A stretch of 64,000 bases of DNA from Mycobacterium aquaticum (GCF_002086485.1 NZ_MVHF01000034.1:1-64000), one strand, 5' to 3'; positions 1-9,173 are shown, counted from the first letter of the stretch. Numbers and translations: made by a program. Notes: a model not told the origin generated them from the sequence alone.

Positions 1-373
1 GTTGCCCCGCAGACCTATTCGCGGCGCTGTTAGCCTCCAGTGGTCCGCCGTTGTTGCGACGTTGACTAGAACTCACCGGAACCTCAGCGGTCTACTTTTC
101 AGGAACCTGCGACACCGCTGCAACGGCGAGGCACCCGCCGGAATGGCCTGGTTTGCCGCGAAGTTTCTCTAGCGCTGCTCGCCGGTAGGTCTCGCTACGG
201 TCATGGGCCTACCCAGTCGGATCGTCCCACCATCTCGCGATAGGTAGGGCCTCCCAGGTGTCACATCATCGTCGAGCATCTGCCTGTCTGGATCTCGACG
301 TGGACCGGCGAGCTTCTGACGCATAGCACCTGCCCGCTGACCTTCAGTTGGGTATGGCGCATGAACGCGCCTC
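1..373. other. No gene recognised at window edge
   Basis: Open frames in this stretch are short and have no recognisable motif or ribosome binding site. The stretch lies downstream of the leftward membrane-protein gene that ends at 374. It could contain the end of a gene cut by the window edge, but nothing supports a specific call. Confidence 0.4.
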
Positions 374-1246
374 TCACACAAGGGATGCGGTGGCCGGTAG
401 TGGGTGGGTGGTGGTGTCGTTGATGCCGAAGAGCTTGACGGTGCGCTCGGCGATTCCGTTGCGGCGGGTGACTATGCCCCCGGTGATGGCCGCGGCGAAC
501 AAGATGGTGGGTATCCAACCAAGAAGGTGCACAAGGAGTCCCGTGGTCAGCGCAGCCGCCAGGGTAACGATCATGGTGGTTGCCCACAGTCCGAGCGCCA
601 CCAGAGGGCGTGGGCCGAGGCGTCCGGTGAGGCGTAGCCCGTCAGCGTGCCAGCGTCCCATAATGAACAGCATCACTACGACGAGCATCCCGAGTAACGC
701 GTAGAGCGTCAATGCCACTGGGGAGGTGGCCCACGCCCGAATGTTCTGGGATGCAGGAGCGTCAGTCCAGTGCGCGAATGTGGTGGCATCGGCGGAGAAG
801 AAGCGTTGGTAGCCGGTGCCGTTCCAGCCGTAGCTAAGGATGAAGAACAGCGCGAAGTAGCCGGCCACCATCTGCATGAAGGCCCACTGCATGTGGCCGC
901 GGGTGATGAGCCATCGAGTCACCAGGTATCCCAGTACGCCTTGGGTGGTGTTGGTGGCGGCGAACACGGCGACCAGCCAGACCGGCAGAGCGTCATGGGT
1001 GGGTGCGGCGTGCATGGTTTCCCAGCTGGTGAAGCCCCACAGCAGCCATGCCCCGCTGGGGGCGAACAGGCCGGCACAAAACAACATGGTGGCGGTCAGG
1101 TAGGGGTCGGTCAACGCTGACTGCCATCGCGGCCGATCGATGGGTGTGTGCCGGGGGGCGCGGGCGGCGGATCGGAGTTGGTGGGTGGCCGACAGTGCGA
1201 GGCTGGCACCGATACTGTACGACCAGAACACATCAAGTTGCACCAT
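374..1246 (-). CDS. Multi-pass membrane protein, function unknown
   Basis: A 290-residue protein that I do not recognise as a named family. Hydrophobic stretches near residues 7-24, 49-72, 86-108, 118-138, 176-197 and 213-258 predict six or seven membrane helices, so it should sit in the inner membrane. The ATG at 1246 has a purine-rich AGGGAGA about 11 nt upstream. It starts 78 bp after the MpaB-family oxygenase gene on the same strand. The two therefore probably form one transcript under the TetR operators at 2326-2375. Co-transcription with an MpaB-type haem oxygenase suggests a role in the same lipid or hydrophobic-substrate process, but this rests on neighbourhood only. Confidence 0.7.
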   Translation of the reverse strand: MVQLDVFWSYSIGASLALSATHQLRSAARAPRHTPIDRPRWQSALTDPYLTATMLFCAGLFAPSGAWLLWGFTSWETMHAAPTHDALPVWLVAVFAATNTTQGVLGYLVTRWLITRGHMQWAFMQMVAGYFALFFILSYGWNGTGYQRFFSADATTFAHWTDAPASQNIRAWATSPVALTLYALLGMLVVVMLFIMGRWHADGLRLTGRLGPRPLVALGLWATTMIVTLAAALTTGLLVHLLGWIPTILFAAAITGGIVTRRNGIAERTVKLFGINDTTTHPLPATASLV

Positions 1247-1324
1247 TGCGATGTTTCTCCCTTGGGGCTCAACGGAATATGGGGCTGGGGGCTTGGCGCG
1301 GCAGTTGCGCGACGGGGCGGGGTT

Positions 1325-2302
1325 TTACTGCGACGCGGCGGTGTTCTCGGTTGGTGGGATCGGCTGGAAATTGTGGGGCCGGTTGCGGTACTGCGGTGGC
1401 GGGGCGTAGCGGGGCGGTGCTGTCAGCAGTGGTGCGTCGGCGGGCAGATCGCCGCGGACGCGAAGCCACCCTTGCCGTGCTCGCGGGTGCATGCGGGCCC
1501 GCTCGGGCAGTACCCGCCACACCAGCCGCAGCACGAGGTTGATGGCATCGAAAATCCGTTGGTGAGTGCGGGTCCATTTCAGCCCGGCGAGCCGACGCAC
1601 CGGCCCGGGATACATCCCGGTCGCATACAGGCGGAAGATCGGCATCCCGATTCCGTTGAGGACGCCTCGGTACAGCGGTGCGGGGATCCAGCGCGGTGGC
1701 GTGTTGTGCACGCCGAATCGGTAGTAGAACAGATCCTTGAATGCCTGGGTCATCACCAGTTCGTGGCTGACCATGTGGTCCCAGTAGACCCAGAACGTGT
1801 CCAGGGTGTCTGGTTCGTCTCGGTACTTGATGCCGTACTGGCGCCAGATCACCTTGAACTCTTCGAACAGCTGCTCCTGTTGCCCCTTGGTGAATCCACC
1901 GTAGAAGTTCTCGGCCATCTCCAGGGCTGCGACGATGTAGGTGGCGTGTGCCCAATAGAACGTGTCCGGGCGCAGCGCAGGGGCGCGGCGTCCGGTGCTG
2001 TCGGTCGACACCAGCCCGCGGTGATACTGCACCAATTCCTGAGATGTCTGGTGGGCGCGCTCACCGTCGAAAGCGGTGCCCAAGATCGTGTACAGCGATC
2101 GCAGCAACCGCTGCATCGGTTCCTGTTTGACCGTGGAGTGTTCCTCCACGACTGCGGCCAACCCGGGATACAGGTTTTGAATCGTGCCGCCCCAGAACAC
2201 ATAGGGCACCACCCGCGAATCAGCGAACAACCGCCAGAACAGCGAATCGGGCCCAAGGGGGGTGATCGGTGTGTCCGGGTCTGCCGGAATGCTCACGCTC
2301 AT
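1325..2302 (-). CDS. MpaB-family (DUF2236) oxygenase
   Basis: A 325-residue protein of the DUF2236/MpaB-Lcp superfamily. Characterised relatives (fungal MpaB, bacterial latex-clearing protein Lcp) are haem b oxygenases that cleave isoprenoid double bonds. The family look comes from the all-helical pattern and the conserved blocks GERAHQTSQE, FYWAHATY and DMVSHELV, whose histidines are the likely haem or catalytic ligands. The start was set at the ATG at 2302, because it follows GGGAGG by 8 nt and upstream in-frame codons run back through the operator region and into the divergent gene. The gene is divergent from a TetR gene and probably heads a two-gene operon with the membrane protein downstream. 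The substrate cannot be told from sequence. Confidence 0.8.
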   Translation of the reverse strand: MSVSIPADPDTPITPLGPDSLFWRLFADSRVVPYVFWGGTIQNLYPGLAAVVEEHSTVKQEPMQRLLRSLYTILGTAFDGERAHQTSQELVQYHRGLVSTDSTGRRAPALRPDTFYWAHATYIVAALEMAENFYGGFTKGQQEQLFEEFKVIWRQYGIKYRDEPDTLDTFWVYWDHMVSHELVMTQAFKDLFYYRFGVHNTPPRWIPAPLYRGVLNGIGMPIFRLYATGMYPGPVRRLAGLKWTRTHQRIFDAINLVLRLVWRVLPERARMHPRARQGWLRVRGDLPADAPLLTAPPRYAPPPQYRNRPHNFQPIPPTENTAASQ

Positions 2303-2325
2303 GTTTGACGTCCTCCCATGTGTCA

Positions 2326-2375
2326 TTTGGTGAACATACTCACCAAACCAGCATTTGGTGATACTGTTCACCAAA
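2326..2375. promoter_or_regulatory. Two tandem TetR-type dyad operators
   Basis: Two 22-bp inverted repeats lie between the divergent MpaB-family and TetR genes. Site 1 (2326-2347) and site 2 (2354-2375) both read TTTGGTGA-N6-TCACCAAA with perfect 8-bp arms. Their centres are 28 bp apart. The obvious ligand is the adjacent TetR protein, repressing both directions. The protein assignment is inference; the dyads are read directly. Confidence 0.85.
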
Positions 2376-2447
2376 GGATGTGGGTTCGTCAAGCAGGCAT
2401 GCCCGATCCCATATCGAGGCGAGGGGTTACCTAGGATCGATTCGACG

Positions 2448-3074
2448 ATGAGGACACCGAACCGATACCGGTACACCGGATTGAGCGTTGCCGAGCGTAA
2501 GGAGCGCCGGCGGGTGGCGCTGCTAGAGGCGGCCCTGGATGTGCTGGCCGAGTCCGGTGTCGAAGCGATCACTGTGCGTGGCGTCTGCCGTCGGGCGGAA
2601 CTCAACGACCGCTACTTCTACGAGCACTTCACGAGCTGTGATGAACTGCTCGGCGCGCTGGCCGACTACGGGCTGCATGCGCGGCTGCTGCCGGACCTAG
2701 GAGTCCGGCTGACTGACGCGGGATCAGATCCCGCCAAATGGGCTCGGGCAGCTACCGAGGCCACTCTGTCGATTGTCGATGACGACCCCCGCTGGCGACA
2801 CCTCATCGTCAACATGACGGCCACCCCGGCCCTGCGAGAACGCCGTGACAACGCTGTCTCGCTGATCGCTCAACTCATGCAAAGTGCGGCCGAGGAACTT
2901 CTCGATCAAAACGATCGTCAAGCACAACTTACCTCAATTGTGTTGGCGTCGGGCATCTTCGAAGTCGTGGTGCGTTGGGCTCGCGGTGTTCTCGACATCG
3001 ATCGCGCCCAGCTCGCCGACTACCTGGTCGACTTGCTCGTCGGTGTCGGGAACATCGCGAACCAGGAACGATAG
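2448..3074 (+). CDS. TetR/AcrR-family transcriptional regulator
   Basis: A 208-residue TetR-type repressor. The N-terminal helix-turn-helix covers roughly residues 15-60 and contains the typical ESGVEAITVRGV and DRYFYEHF blocks; the rest is a helical ligand-binding and dimerisation domain. The ATG at 2448 was chosen because an upstream in-frame ATG at 2355 lies inside an operator dyad. The gene is divergent from the MpaB-family oxygenase across two perfect dyads, which it most likely binds, repressing the oxygenase operon and itself. The inducer is unknown. About 175 bp downstream the IS21-family element begins, so this gene marks the left edge of the mobile region. Confidence 0.85.
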   Translation: MRTPNRYRYTGLSVAERKERRRVALLEAALDVLAESGVEAITVRGVCRRAELNDRYFYEHFTSCDELLGALADYGLHARLLPDLGVRLTDAGSDPAKWARAATEATLSIVDDDPRWRHLIVNMTATPALRERRDNAVSLIAQLMQSAAEELLDQNDRQAQLTSIVLASGIFEVVVRWARGVLDIDRAQLADYLVDLLVGVGNIANQER

Positions 3075-3249
3075 GGCCCGCCTTAATACGACCCCAGGTA
3101 GCGGTCGGCGAGGGTGGAGGCGCAGTCCTCTGCCCGGCCGCGCTTGGCACTGGCAGCCAAACCATCCCGACGCCAGCGCAGAACTCATCGCCGAGGCCTA
3201 CGACGCCTCAAACAGCTGACACAGCTAGCTCGCCGTCGAGTGCCGACGA

Positions 3250-4077
3250 TCAGGCACGAGCATCGTCGGAGGCGGCGGGGTTGTGTTTTGATCGGGTCTG
3301 GGCCAGACGGAAGGAATCAGTTCCAGTTTCGATGATGTTGCCGCCGAAAGTAAGTCGGTCCACGATGGCCGCGCATAGCCGTGGGTCGGTGAATGTCTTG
3401 GTCCACCCAGAGAAACTCTCGTTAGACGCAATCGCCACCGAAGCCTTCTCCTCGCGTTCGGTGAGCACCTGAAACAGCAGTTCAGCGCCGCGCCGGTCGA
3501 GCTCCATGTAGCCCAGCTCATCGATGCAGAGCAGATCGACCCGGCCGTAGCGAGCGATGGTCTTGGACAGTTGCTTGTCGTCGGCGGCCTCGACGAGTTC
3601 GTTGACCAGCTTGGTGGCCAACGTGTACTTCACCCGGTACCCGGCCATCGCCGCCTCGGTGCCCAACGCGATCAGCAGATGGCTCTTACCGGTGCCCGAA
3701 TCGCCGATCAAGCACAGCGGCAACCCTTTCTTGACCCATTCGCATTTGGCCAGCGTGTGCACCGCGGCCGCGTCAACTTGAGGGTTGGCGTCGAAATCCC
3801 ACGCCCGCAACGACTTGTCGCGGGGGAAGCCGGCGGCTTTGATCCGCCGCGTAGCACGGCGCCGGGCCCGGTCATCGCATTCGGCCATCAAGAGTTCGGC
3901 CAGAAATCCGCGATAGGACATCTGCTCGGCGGCGGCCTCGTCGGCCAGCTCGGCGAAGTTGACGCGAATCGTCGGCAAGCGCAGCATCCGGCAGGCCTGC
4001 TCCACAGCAGCGTCAGCAGCTTGCTCGGTCAACCCGCGCCGGTGCGGCAAACCGGTGCTCGCAGAAGTCGTACTCAT
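3250..4077 (-). CDS. istB: IS21-family helper ATPase IstB
   Basis: A 275-residue AAA+ ATPase that in IS21 elements assembles on target DNA and stimulates the IstA transposase. Walker A is GDSGTGKSH at residues 125-133 and Walker B is DLLCIDELGY at 181-190. A sensor-type SNESF motif and the family's C-terminal IVDRLTFGG block are also present. The length is normal for the family. Its ATG overlaps the istA stop codon as ATGA at 4074-4077, which is typical translational coupling. IstB itself looks intact, but its partner IstA is broken, so it can act only if another IstA is supplied. Confidence 0.92.
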   Translation of the reverse strand: MSTTSASTGLPHRRGLTEQAADAAVEQACRMLRLPTIRVNFAELADEAAAEQMSYRGFLAELLMAECDDRARRRATRRIKAAGFPRDKSLRAWDFDANPQVDAAAVHTLAKCEWVKKGLPLCLIGDSGTGKSHLLIALGTEAAMAGYRVKYTLATKLVNELVEAADDKQLSKTIARYGRVDLLCIDELGYMELDRRGAELLFQVLTEREEKASVAIASNESFSGWTKTFTDPRLCAAIVDRLTFGGNIIETGTDSFRLAQTRSKHNPAASDDARA

Positions 4078-4818
4078 GAGGTGGCGGTGTCCTTCCTAGG
4101 ATTGCGCAGCAGAGCGTCGTAGGCCGCCACCGAGGGCAGCGGCCGAGAATCAGTAGGCAGTGCGGCCAGTCGTCGCGCGGTCAGCGACGCCACGGCCTCG
4201 GCCTCGTCTGCGGTTTCATGGCGTACGCCCTGGTGTTCAGAAGTGTTGTCCTCAGCCGCCTTTCGCGCCTCTAAGACCACGGAGTCGGCAGTCAGCGCCC
4301 CGGCGCCCAGGGCGCGGACCAACCCTATGACCACCAGTTCATGCGGCAGATGCCGGTGCGCCAGCAAGACGGCGATCAGTTCGCGGGTGCCGGTAGCGTC
4401 GCCGTGAGTCTTGCGGGCCGCTGCCCACCAGGCGTCGTGCACCGGGGAACCGACGCGGCGATCCAGGTCATCGGCGTCCCATTTGTCGATCATGGCGTTC
4501 AGTTCGGCGATCGATTCGATCTGCGGAACCGGAACGAAGTGATTGCGGCGGAACCCAGCCGATCTGGCCTTCCACACCGCCCTTCTCATGGGCACCCTGC
4601 ACTCCGGGTTGGCAGTAGAACGCCCTCGATCCCGTAGTGGGACCGGAACGCCACCCAACGGTCGTTTTCCACCCGATGCCGCGACAAACCCAACACCGCC
4701 GAAACCGCCGATTTCAAGTTGTCGTAACGGATCCGACTGAACGGCACACCGACGAGAACCTCGAAGGCGTGCACATGGCCCTCCAAGAACGCTTCCTGCC
4801 CAGCCGACAGGAACACCC
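4074..4818 (-). pseudogene. istA: istA transposase, 3' part, frameshifted
   Basis: This is the C-terminal half of the IS21 transposase. It begins in mid-domain at VFLSAGQEAF (about 4816) and continues through GHVHAFEVL and IRYDNLKSA. It then jumps frame near 4620 (FYCQPGVQGAHEKGG is read in another frame) and again near 4562, before resuming with FRRNHFVPVP and SIAELNAMI to the stop at 4074. The sequence immediately upstream belongs to the inserted recombinase element. The missing N-terminal part is at 8539-9081. The two frameshifts show the gene has decayed beyond the simple insertion. Confidence 0.88.
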
Positions 4819-4865
4819 TTCTCCGCACTACTGACCAGGTGGTTTGCATTGTCGTGCAATGGCTT

Positions 4866-7231
4866 TCATCCGAGCGATTCGGTTCCGTATTCACCTGTGC
4901 TATCGCGCTGGCGAAGCCGTTCCGCTTGGTCCTTCTTGTTCGCGATGTGCCGCAAGCTCTCTTCGAGTGCGGCGACTTCGCCGAGCCAGCGCATCCGGCG
5001 TGCTTCGACGAGGCGTTCGTGGGTGTTGGCCTCAATCTCGAGCAGCCGCGGCGGCTGTTTCAACGACATTCGCAGCATCGGGCAACGGACACAGGAATTT
5101 TCGTGCTGGCAGGGCGTCCCGTATGGCCGGTCGCAGCGGCCGAGGGCGACTTGTCGCAGGTTGAAGTGGTCGCGGAACTCGTCCCATTCGGCGTCGGTGG
5201 GTTCGCGGTATTCGTCGCTGGGGCAGCGCTCACGCCGTTGGTCGACGAAGTGCCGGTAGTGCTTGATCACTTCCTCGGGATAGACGGCGACATAGCCTTG
5301 CGTGGTGTTCAAGTCCAAGTGTCCCAGTACTTTTGCCGCAATGTGAATGGGTAGGCCGCCGTTGACGGTCTCGGTGGAGAAGACTCTTCGGAAATCGTGT
5401 GGAGTGAACACCAGCGGCTTGCCGTCGACATCGACGATCTCGGCGCGTTCGGCCAACTTGGCAAGGAGTTCGCGGACCCGGCCTGGGCTCAATACTTCCC
5501 GGCGGTGCCGCAACGCGTGCTGGAACAGGTGCGGCAGCGGGGGCCCGAAGGTTCGCTCGTAGATGTCGTAGCGGCTTAGCAGCGGCACTTTGCCGTTGTC
5601 GTTCTTGATGCGGCGAATGATGCGGGCGAGCACACCGACCACTTCCGGGTCCGCTGGTAGGACGCGTTCTCGGTCGGTCTTCGATGGGCTGGTCTGCAGC
5701 AGCGGCATCATCTCGCCGGTGGGTGTCTGGTATTGCCGGAAGCTGAGGTGAGTCAGTTCGAGCAGTTCCTCGATCCGAATACCGGTGCGGCGCAGGATCT
5801 CCACGATCGCCCATGTCCAGAACGCGTTTTCCTCCCGGCGTTCGGCGTCGAACCGGGTTTTGGGGTTGCCGTGCTCATCAAGCGGAACGACGAACAGCGC
5901 CGATGGCCGCCAGTTACTGGTTTCGCGTCCAGCACGACGGAACCGTACCTCGTCGACGGTGAATTCGTCGCCCGGTCGGGCCTTGCGGCCGACGCCGAGT
6001 AGTCGTTCGGCAACAGCGAGTTCGTTCTCTGCGGCGTGGACGAGTCGGGGCAGCACCGGGATGAGGGTGCGGGTGCGTTCCTGCATCCGCGCTTGACGGC
6101 GCCGGGTTTCCTTCCCGTAGCCAGCCACGTCGGTTTCCCGAATTGGGCAGGGCACCGCCCATTGTGCCCAGCGGGCTGGATCTTCGAGTGACCATTGGCG
6201 TAGGTCTAGGTAGAACGATCGCACGACCAGGACGACCGTGTGCGCGTTGCGACGGGGGCGGCCGTTGGGCAGCACCCGGATCCGCTGCTTCCATGCTGCG
6301 GCGACGTCGCTGGGCAAGTGCAGCGATGCGATGCCGGGATGGTGGCGTTCGAGATCACACCAGAACAAGTCGGTGAGGGCCTGCACCTGGTTGACCAGTG
6401 TGCCGTAGTCGATAAGCGCGGAACGCTCCACGAGGTAGTGGATCAGCACGGCACGAATCACGCCGTTGGCGATCGGGTATTTGTCGACCAGCTCAGCCAC
6501 GCTCAACTGACCGCGATTGCGGGCCTCACGCAGCGTCGGAGGTAGTCCAGTGAGCCCGCCCGCTCCGTGCAGCAGCTCATAGGCCAGTGGCAGCGCAGGT
6601 ACCTTTCGACTGCTGGCTCGGCGTGCGGCGACGTAATCGTCGAAGTCGTCGAGGTTCAGCGCGAGTAGATCCTTGCCGGTCACGATCACCATGCGGGTCA
6701 ACAGGTTCAGCGCCTCGTCGGCGTATTCCTTGTAGGTATCTCGCGGCAGCAGCCGTCGTTGGATTTGAGCGAAGGTGGGCGCCTGGTTGTGTCGACGGAA
6801 GTCGGCGTAGAGGCCGAGGTTGCGGCTGCCAGACAGCCACGGGTAGCAAGGGCGGACCGCGCGGAAGACGATGAGCATCCGCATCCCTAACGTCAGGTTC
6901 TGCCGCTGTGCTGGGTCAAGTCGTCCGGTCCCCAACGTGTTCCCAATTCGTCCGAACCGCTGAGCAACCAGCGATCCTGCCAATCCTCACCGGGGAAGGT
7001 CTCCAGCCAGTTCAAGACGCGGTTCATGCCGCGCTCCAGCCGCCACCGCTGTTGATAGCGAGCATCAGGGTTAAACATCAAGGGCACCAGCCGCAGAAGC
7101 TCCACACGCGATGCCCGCTCGCGGCCCTCGGGCGTTACAGGTGATGGGACTTTGGCTGCCGGCGCCATCAGGACAGCGGGATCGCGCATGCTGACCGGGG
7201 TGCGGGCCAGACGCCCGTGTCGCATGGCCAT
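4866..7231 (-). pseudogene. Large tyrosine recombinase (TnpB-like), frameshifted
   Basis: The second recombinase of the inserted element, roughly 790 codons if the frameshift is healed. It starts at the ATG at 7231, which overlaps the stop of the first recombinase as TGATG. The first reading frame runs to a stop at 6893; homologous sequence continues in another frame from about 6915 (QRQNLTLGM). The long frame alone would encode 705 residues. The catalytic set is complete: R in RTGIRIEELL, HxxR in FTPHDFRRVF, and LGHLDLNTT followed by QGYVAVY with the nucleophile tyrosine. A Cys-rich tail (CQHENSCVRCP) followed by a predicted coiled coil resembles Tn554 TnpB-type proteins. The frameshift could be a real mutation, a sequencing error or programmed. 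Confidence 0.75.
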
Positions 7232-8451
7232 CAGCTGGGCCCAAACACGTCGGCAAGATCCTGCGGATCGTAGGACCACCCGTCGAGCGGTTGTGGTGTC
7301 GGTCGTGGGCGGGTGTAGTGCTCGTGCACCTTCGCGATCACCTCGTCGGGTCTCGGTCGCAGATAATAACCGGTGGTGGTGATCTGACGGTGTCGCATCA
7401 CCTGCTGCACATCGACGAGGCTGACCTGCGGATCGTCGACCAGCCGCAAGCACAGGGTATGTCTGAGGTCGTGCGCGCTGATGTTGGTGTCGAGCCTCTC
7501 GTTGATCCGACGCAGGACTGCTCGCAACGCCGTATAGGTCAACGGACGAAACGGTCTCCTTCGGGTCCACCACAACGCCTCGTGTGTTCCCGGGCGCACA
7601 CCTTCGTCGGCGAGCTCACCCAGATACAGGGCCAACCAGGAGAACGCTTCTGGGGACGCTGGACACGCCTGCTTTGCCCCGCCCAAACCCTTGCCGCGCA
7701 CAAAGATTCGACCATCACCAGGATGCGCATCCGACACGGTCATGCCGAGCAATTCCCCAGCACGGGCCCCGCTAGACAACAACATGGCGAACAGGGCGCG
7801 GTCGCGGTGGCAATCGAGTTCCCCGAACAACTCGTCGAGCACGTCGTCGGGCACCGCCCGCGGGTCTCGGTCCGGCTGTTTCTGCCGGTAGGTGGCGCGC
7901 CGATGCAGCGCGAAGGGCTCCAGTGGGTTGTGATGCGCATTCAGTCGGCGGCCGTGGCCGGACTGTGGCGGCACCGGCGACACCACCGGCCCCTCGCCGG
8001 TCCTCTGATGGAAGTCGTAAAACGCCGCCAACACCGACAGGGCGTGGTTAATCGTCGCCGGGGCATATCCCGGTGCCAGGTACTGCTTGCCGGTGCGCGG
8101 GTTCACCGAACCCGATACCGCTTGCTCTGTGCGGCGCCGCTCCCGAGCGGGGTTGTGGGCGGTGCGCAGCCACAACACGAAATCGCGTACCTCGGAGCGT
8201 TGCGCTCGATCCCACGCGACGTCGACCGTCGCAAGAAACCGCCACCATCGCAGTAAGTCGAAGGCATAAGAGCGGCATGAGGAGGCGCTGTTCCCGCAGG
8301 CAACGAAGTCTTGCAAGAAGTCGCTGATCGCCGCGAGCGGCTCCTGGGCTGCATCGGTCACCACCCAGGGCAACGCCGCCTTACCGGTCGCGCACACCCC
8401 GCCGATCCGGGTGACAGTCTTCGGCAACTCTGCGCCCGATCGCTGCTCCAT
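7231..8451 (-). CDS. Tyrosine recombinase/integrase (TnpA-like)
   Basis: A 406-residue tyrosine recombinase counted from the ATG at 8451, which follows a GGATGGG stretch. The N-terminal SAM-like core-binding domain covers about residues 30-155 and the catalytic domain 200-375. Active-site residues visible are R230 in SSGARAGELL, H327 and R330 in AHDLRH, H354 in MRHRQ, and tyrosine 362 or 363 in TTGYYLRP. The open frame is continuous upstream with the N-terminal part of IstA, giving a 616-codon frame from 9081. The native start is probably 8451, because the IstA part belongs to the host IS. The gene is coupled by TGATG overlap to the larger recombinase, as in tripartite or bipartite recombinase elements. 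Confidence 0.85.
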   Translation of the reverse strand: MEQRSGAELPKTVTRIGGVCATGKAALPWVVTDAAQEPLAAISDFLQDFVACGNSASSCRSYAFDLLRWWRFLATVDVAWDRAQRSEVRDFVLWLRTAHNPARERRRTEQAVSGSVNPRTGKQYLAPGYAPATINHALSVLAAFYDFHQRTGEGPVVSPVPPQSGHGRRLNAHHNPLEPFALHRRATYRQKQPDRDPRAVPDDVLDELFGELDCHRDRALFAMLLSSGARAGELLGMTVSDAHPGDGRIFVRGKGLGGAKQACPASPEAFSWLALYLGELADEGVRPGTHEALWWTRRRPFRPLTYTALRAVLRRINERLDTNISAHDLRHTLCLRLVDDPQVSLVDVQQVMRHRQITTTGYYLRPRPDEVIAKVHEHYTRPRPTPQPLDGWSYDPQDLADVFGPS

Positions 8452-8538
8452 GAACCCATCCCGTCGTCGATCTGTGTCACTGGATCGACAGAGTTCTCGG
8501 CCTCGCGCGCAGTTGGTCGTCGGACACGCCGCATTAGG

Positions 8539-9081
8539 TCGATGCACCGCGCGACCCGAAAACGACAACCGCAACGAGAACAACGTGCACGTCACCGGCT
8601 GACCGCGCAGCTCGACGACCACATCACCGAAGTCGACCTCGGCTTCCTCCCCGGGCCTGTGCGACTGCGGCACGAACACCTCGATCGGGGCCCGGCCGGA
8701 TTCGGCGAGAATCTCCGCGCGGCGCATCGACACATACGCGCGCACCCGCGAATACGACAATTCGGCCTGATGCTCCTCGCGCAGCCGATCGAAGATCCGC
8801 TTAGCCGTATGACGCTGTTTGCGCGGGGCGGTCAGATCTGTCCGCAGCCAACTGTCGATGACCTCGCGGTAACCGTCGATCTTGCTGCCCCGGTTCGGAT
8901 AGTGCTTTCGTTCCGAAGGCCAGGCCGACCCCAAGGCCTTGTGCACCGTTGTCCACGACACCCGGTACTCACGCTGAATCGCCCGCGCCGACTTCCCAGC
9001 GCGAGCATCCCGGCGGATCGCCGCGTACAGCTCCAACTTCGACCCCGAAGGCCGCACACAGACATCCAAGCCACGCCACAT
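8539..9081 (-). pseudogene. istA: istA transposase, 5' part
   Basis: About 181 codons of the N-terminal IstA region. It has an HTH resolvase-like segment (GKSARAIQREYRVSWTTV), a second DNA-binding block with KRIFDRL, and the start of the DDE integrase core with PGEEAEVDFGD, which carries the first catalytic aspartate. IstA homology ends at GRAVHR, where the frame runs without a stop into the inserted recombinase element. The remainder of istA is at 4074-4818. A chance in-frame fusion therefore joins the IstA DNA-binding region to a tyrosine recombinase. Confidence 0.88.
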
Positions 9082-9090
9082 GGACAGCCG

Positions 9091-9170
9091 GTGACTCCCG
9101 AATTCACAGTCAACAACACATTCGCCACAACACCGACTCCGAAATTCGTGATCAAACGACTCCCGAATCG
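9091..9170. repeat. Reiterated IS21 end motifs
   Basis: Three copies of a GACTCCCGAAT-like motif occur just upstream of istA: at 9093-9103, 9135-9144 (GACTCCGAAATT) and 9158-9167. IS21-family ends carry multiple short repeats that bind IstA, so these are probably transposase sites at the istA-proximal end of the element. Confidence 0.6.
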
Positions 9171-9173
9171 GCG

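Larger units (their letters stand above)
4819..8538 (-). mobile_element. Two-recombinase element inserted in istA
   Basis: IstA homology stops after GRAVHR (codon ending at 8539) and resumes at VFLSAGQ (about 4816), so the intervening 3.7 kb is an insertion placed precisely between consecutive IstA codons. It carries two coupled tyrosine recombinase genes and little else. No obvious terminal inverted repeat is seen, which fits Tn554-like or recombinase-in-trio elements that move by tyrosine recombination. No third (tnpC-like) gene lies between the end of the second recombinase (4866) and the junction. Boundaries are accurate to a few bases. Confidence 0.8.
3236..9170 (-). mobile_element. IS21-family element interrupted by a second element
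   Basis: Coding order on the minus strand is istA (5' part at 9081-8539, 3' part at about 4818-4074), then istB (4077-3250), with the classical 4-nt istA-istB overlap. Removing the 3.7-kb insertion leaves about 2.2 kb, normal for IS21. Reiterated end motifs lie at 9091-9170. I could not identify the opposite terminal repeat with confidence, so the left boundary is approximate. istA is broken by the insertion and by two frameshifts, so the element cannot move by itself. Confidence 0.75.

Noticed and set aside
1148..2308. A 386-codon plus-strand frame over the MpaB-family gene
   Set aside because: The minus-strand gene has family motifs, a GGGAGG ribosome site and a matching TetR operator arrangement; the other strand has neither.
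4844..4859. TTGCA-N6-TGCAA dyad near the end of the recombinase element as a terminal repeat
   Set aside because: No matching copy is seen at the other end near 8538, so it does not define an inverted terminal repeat.
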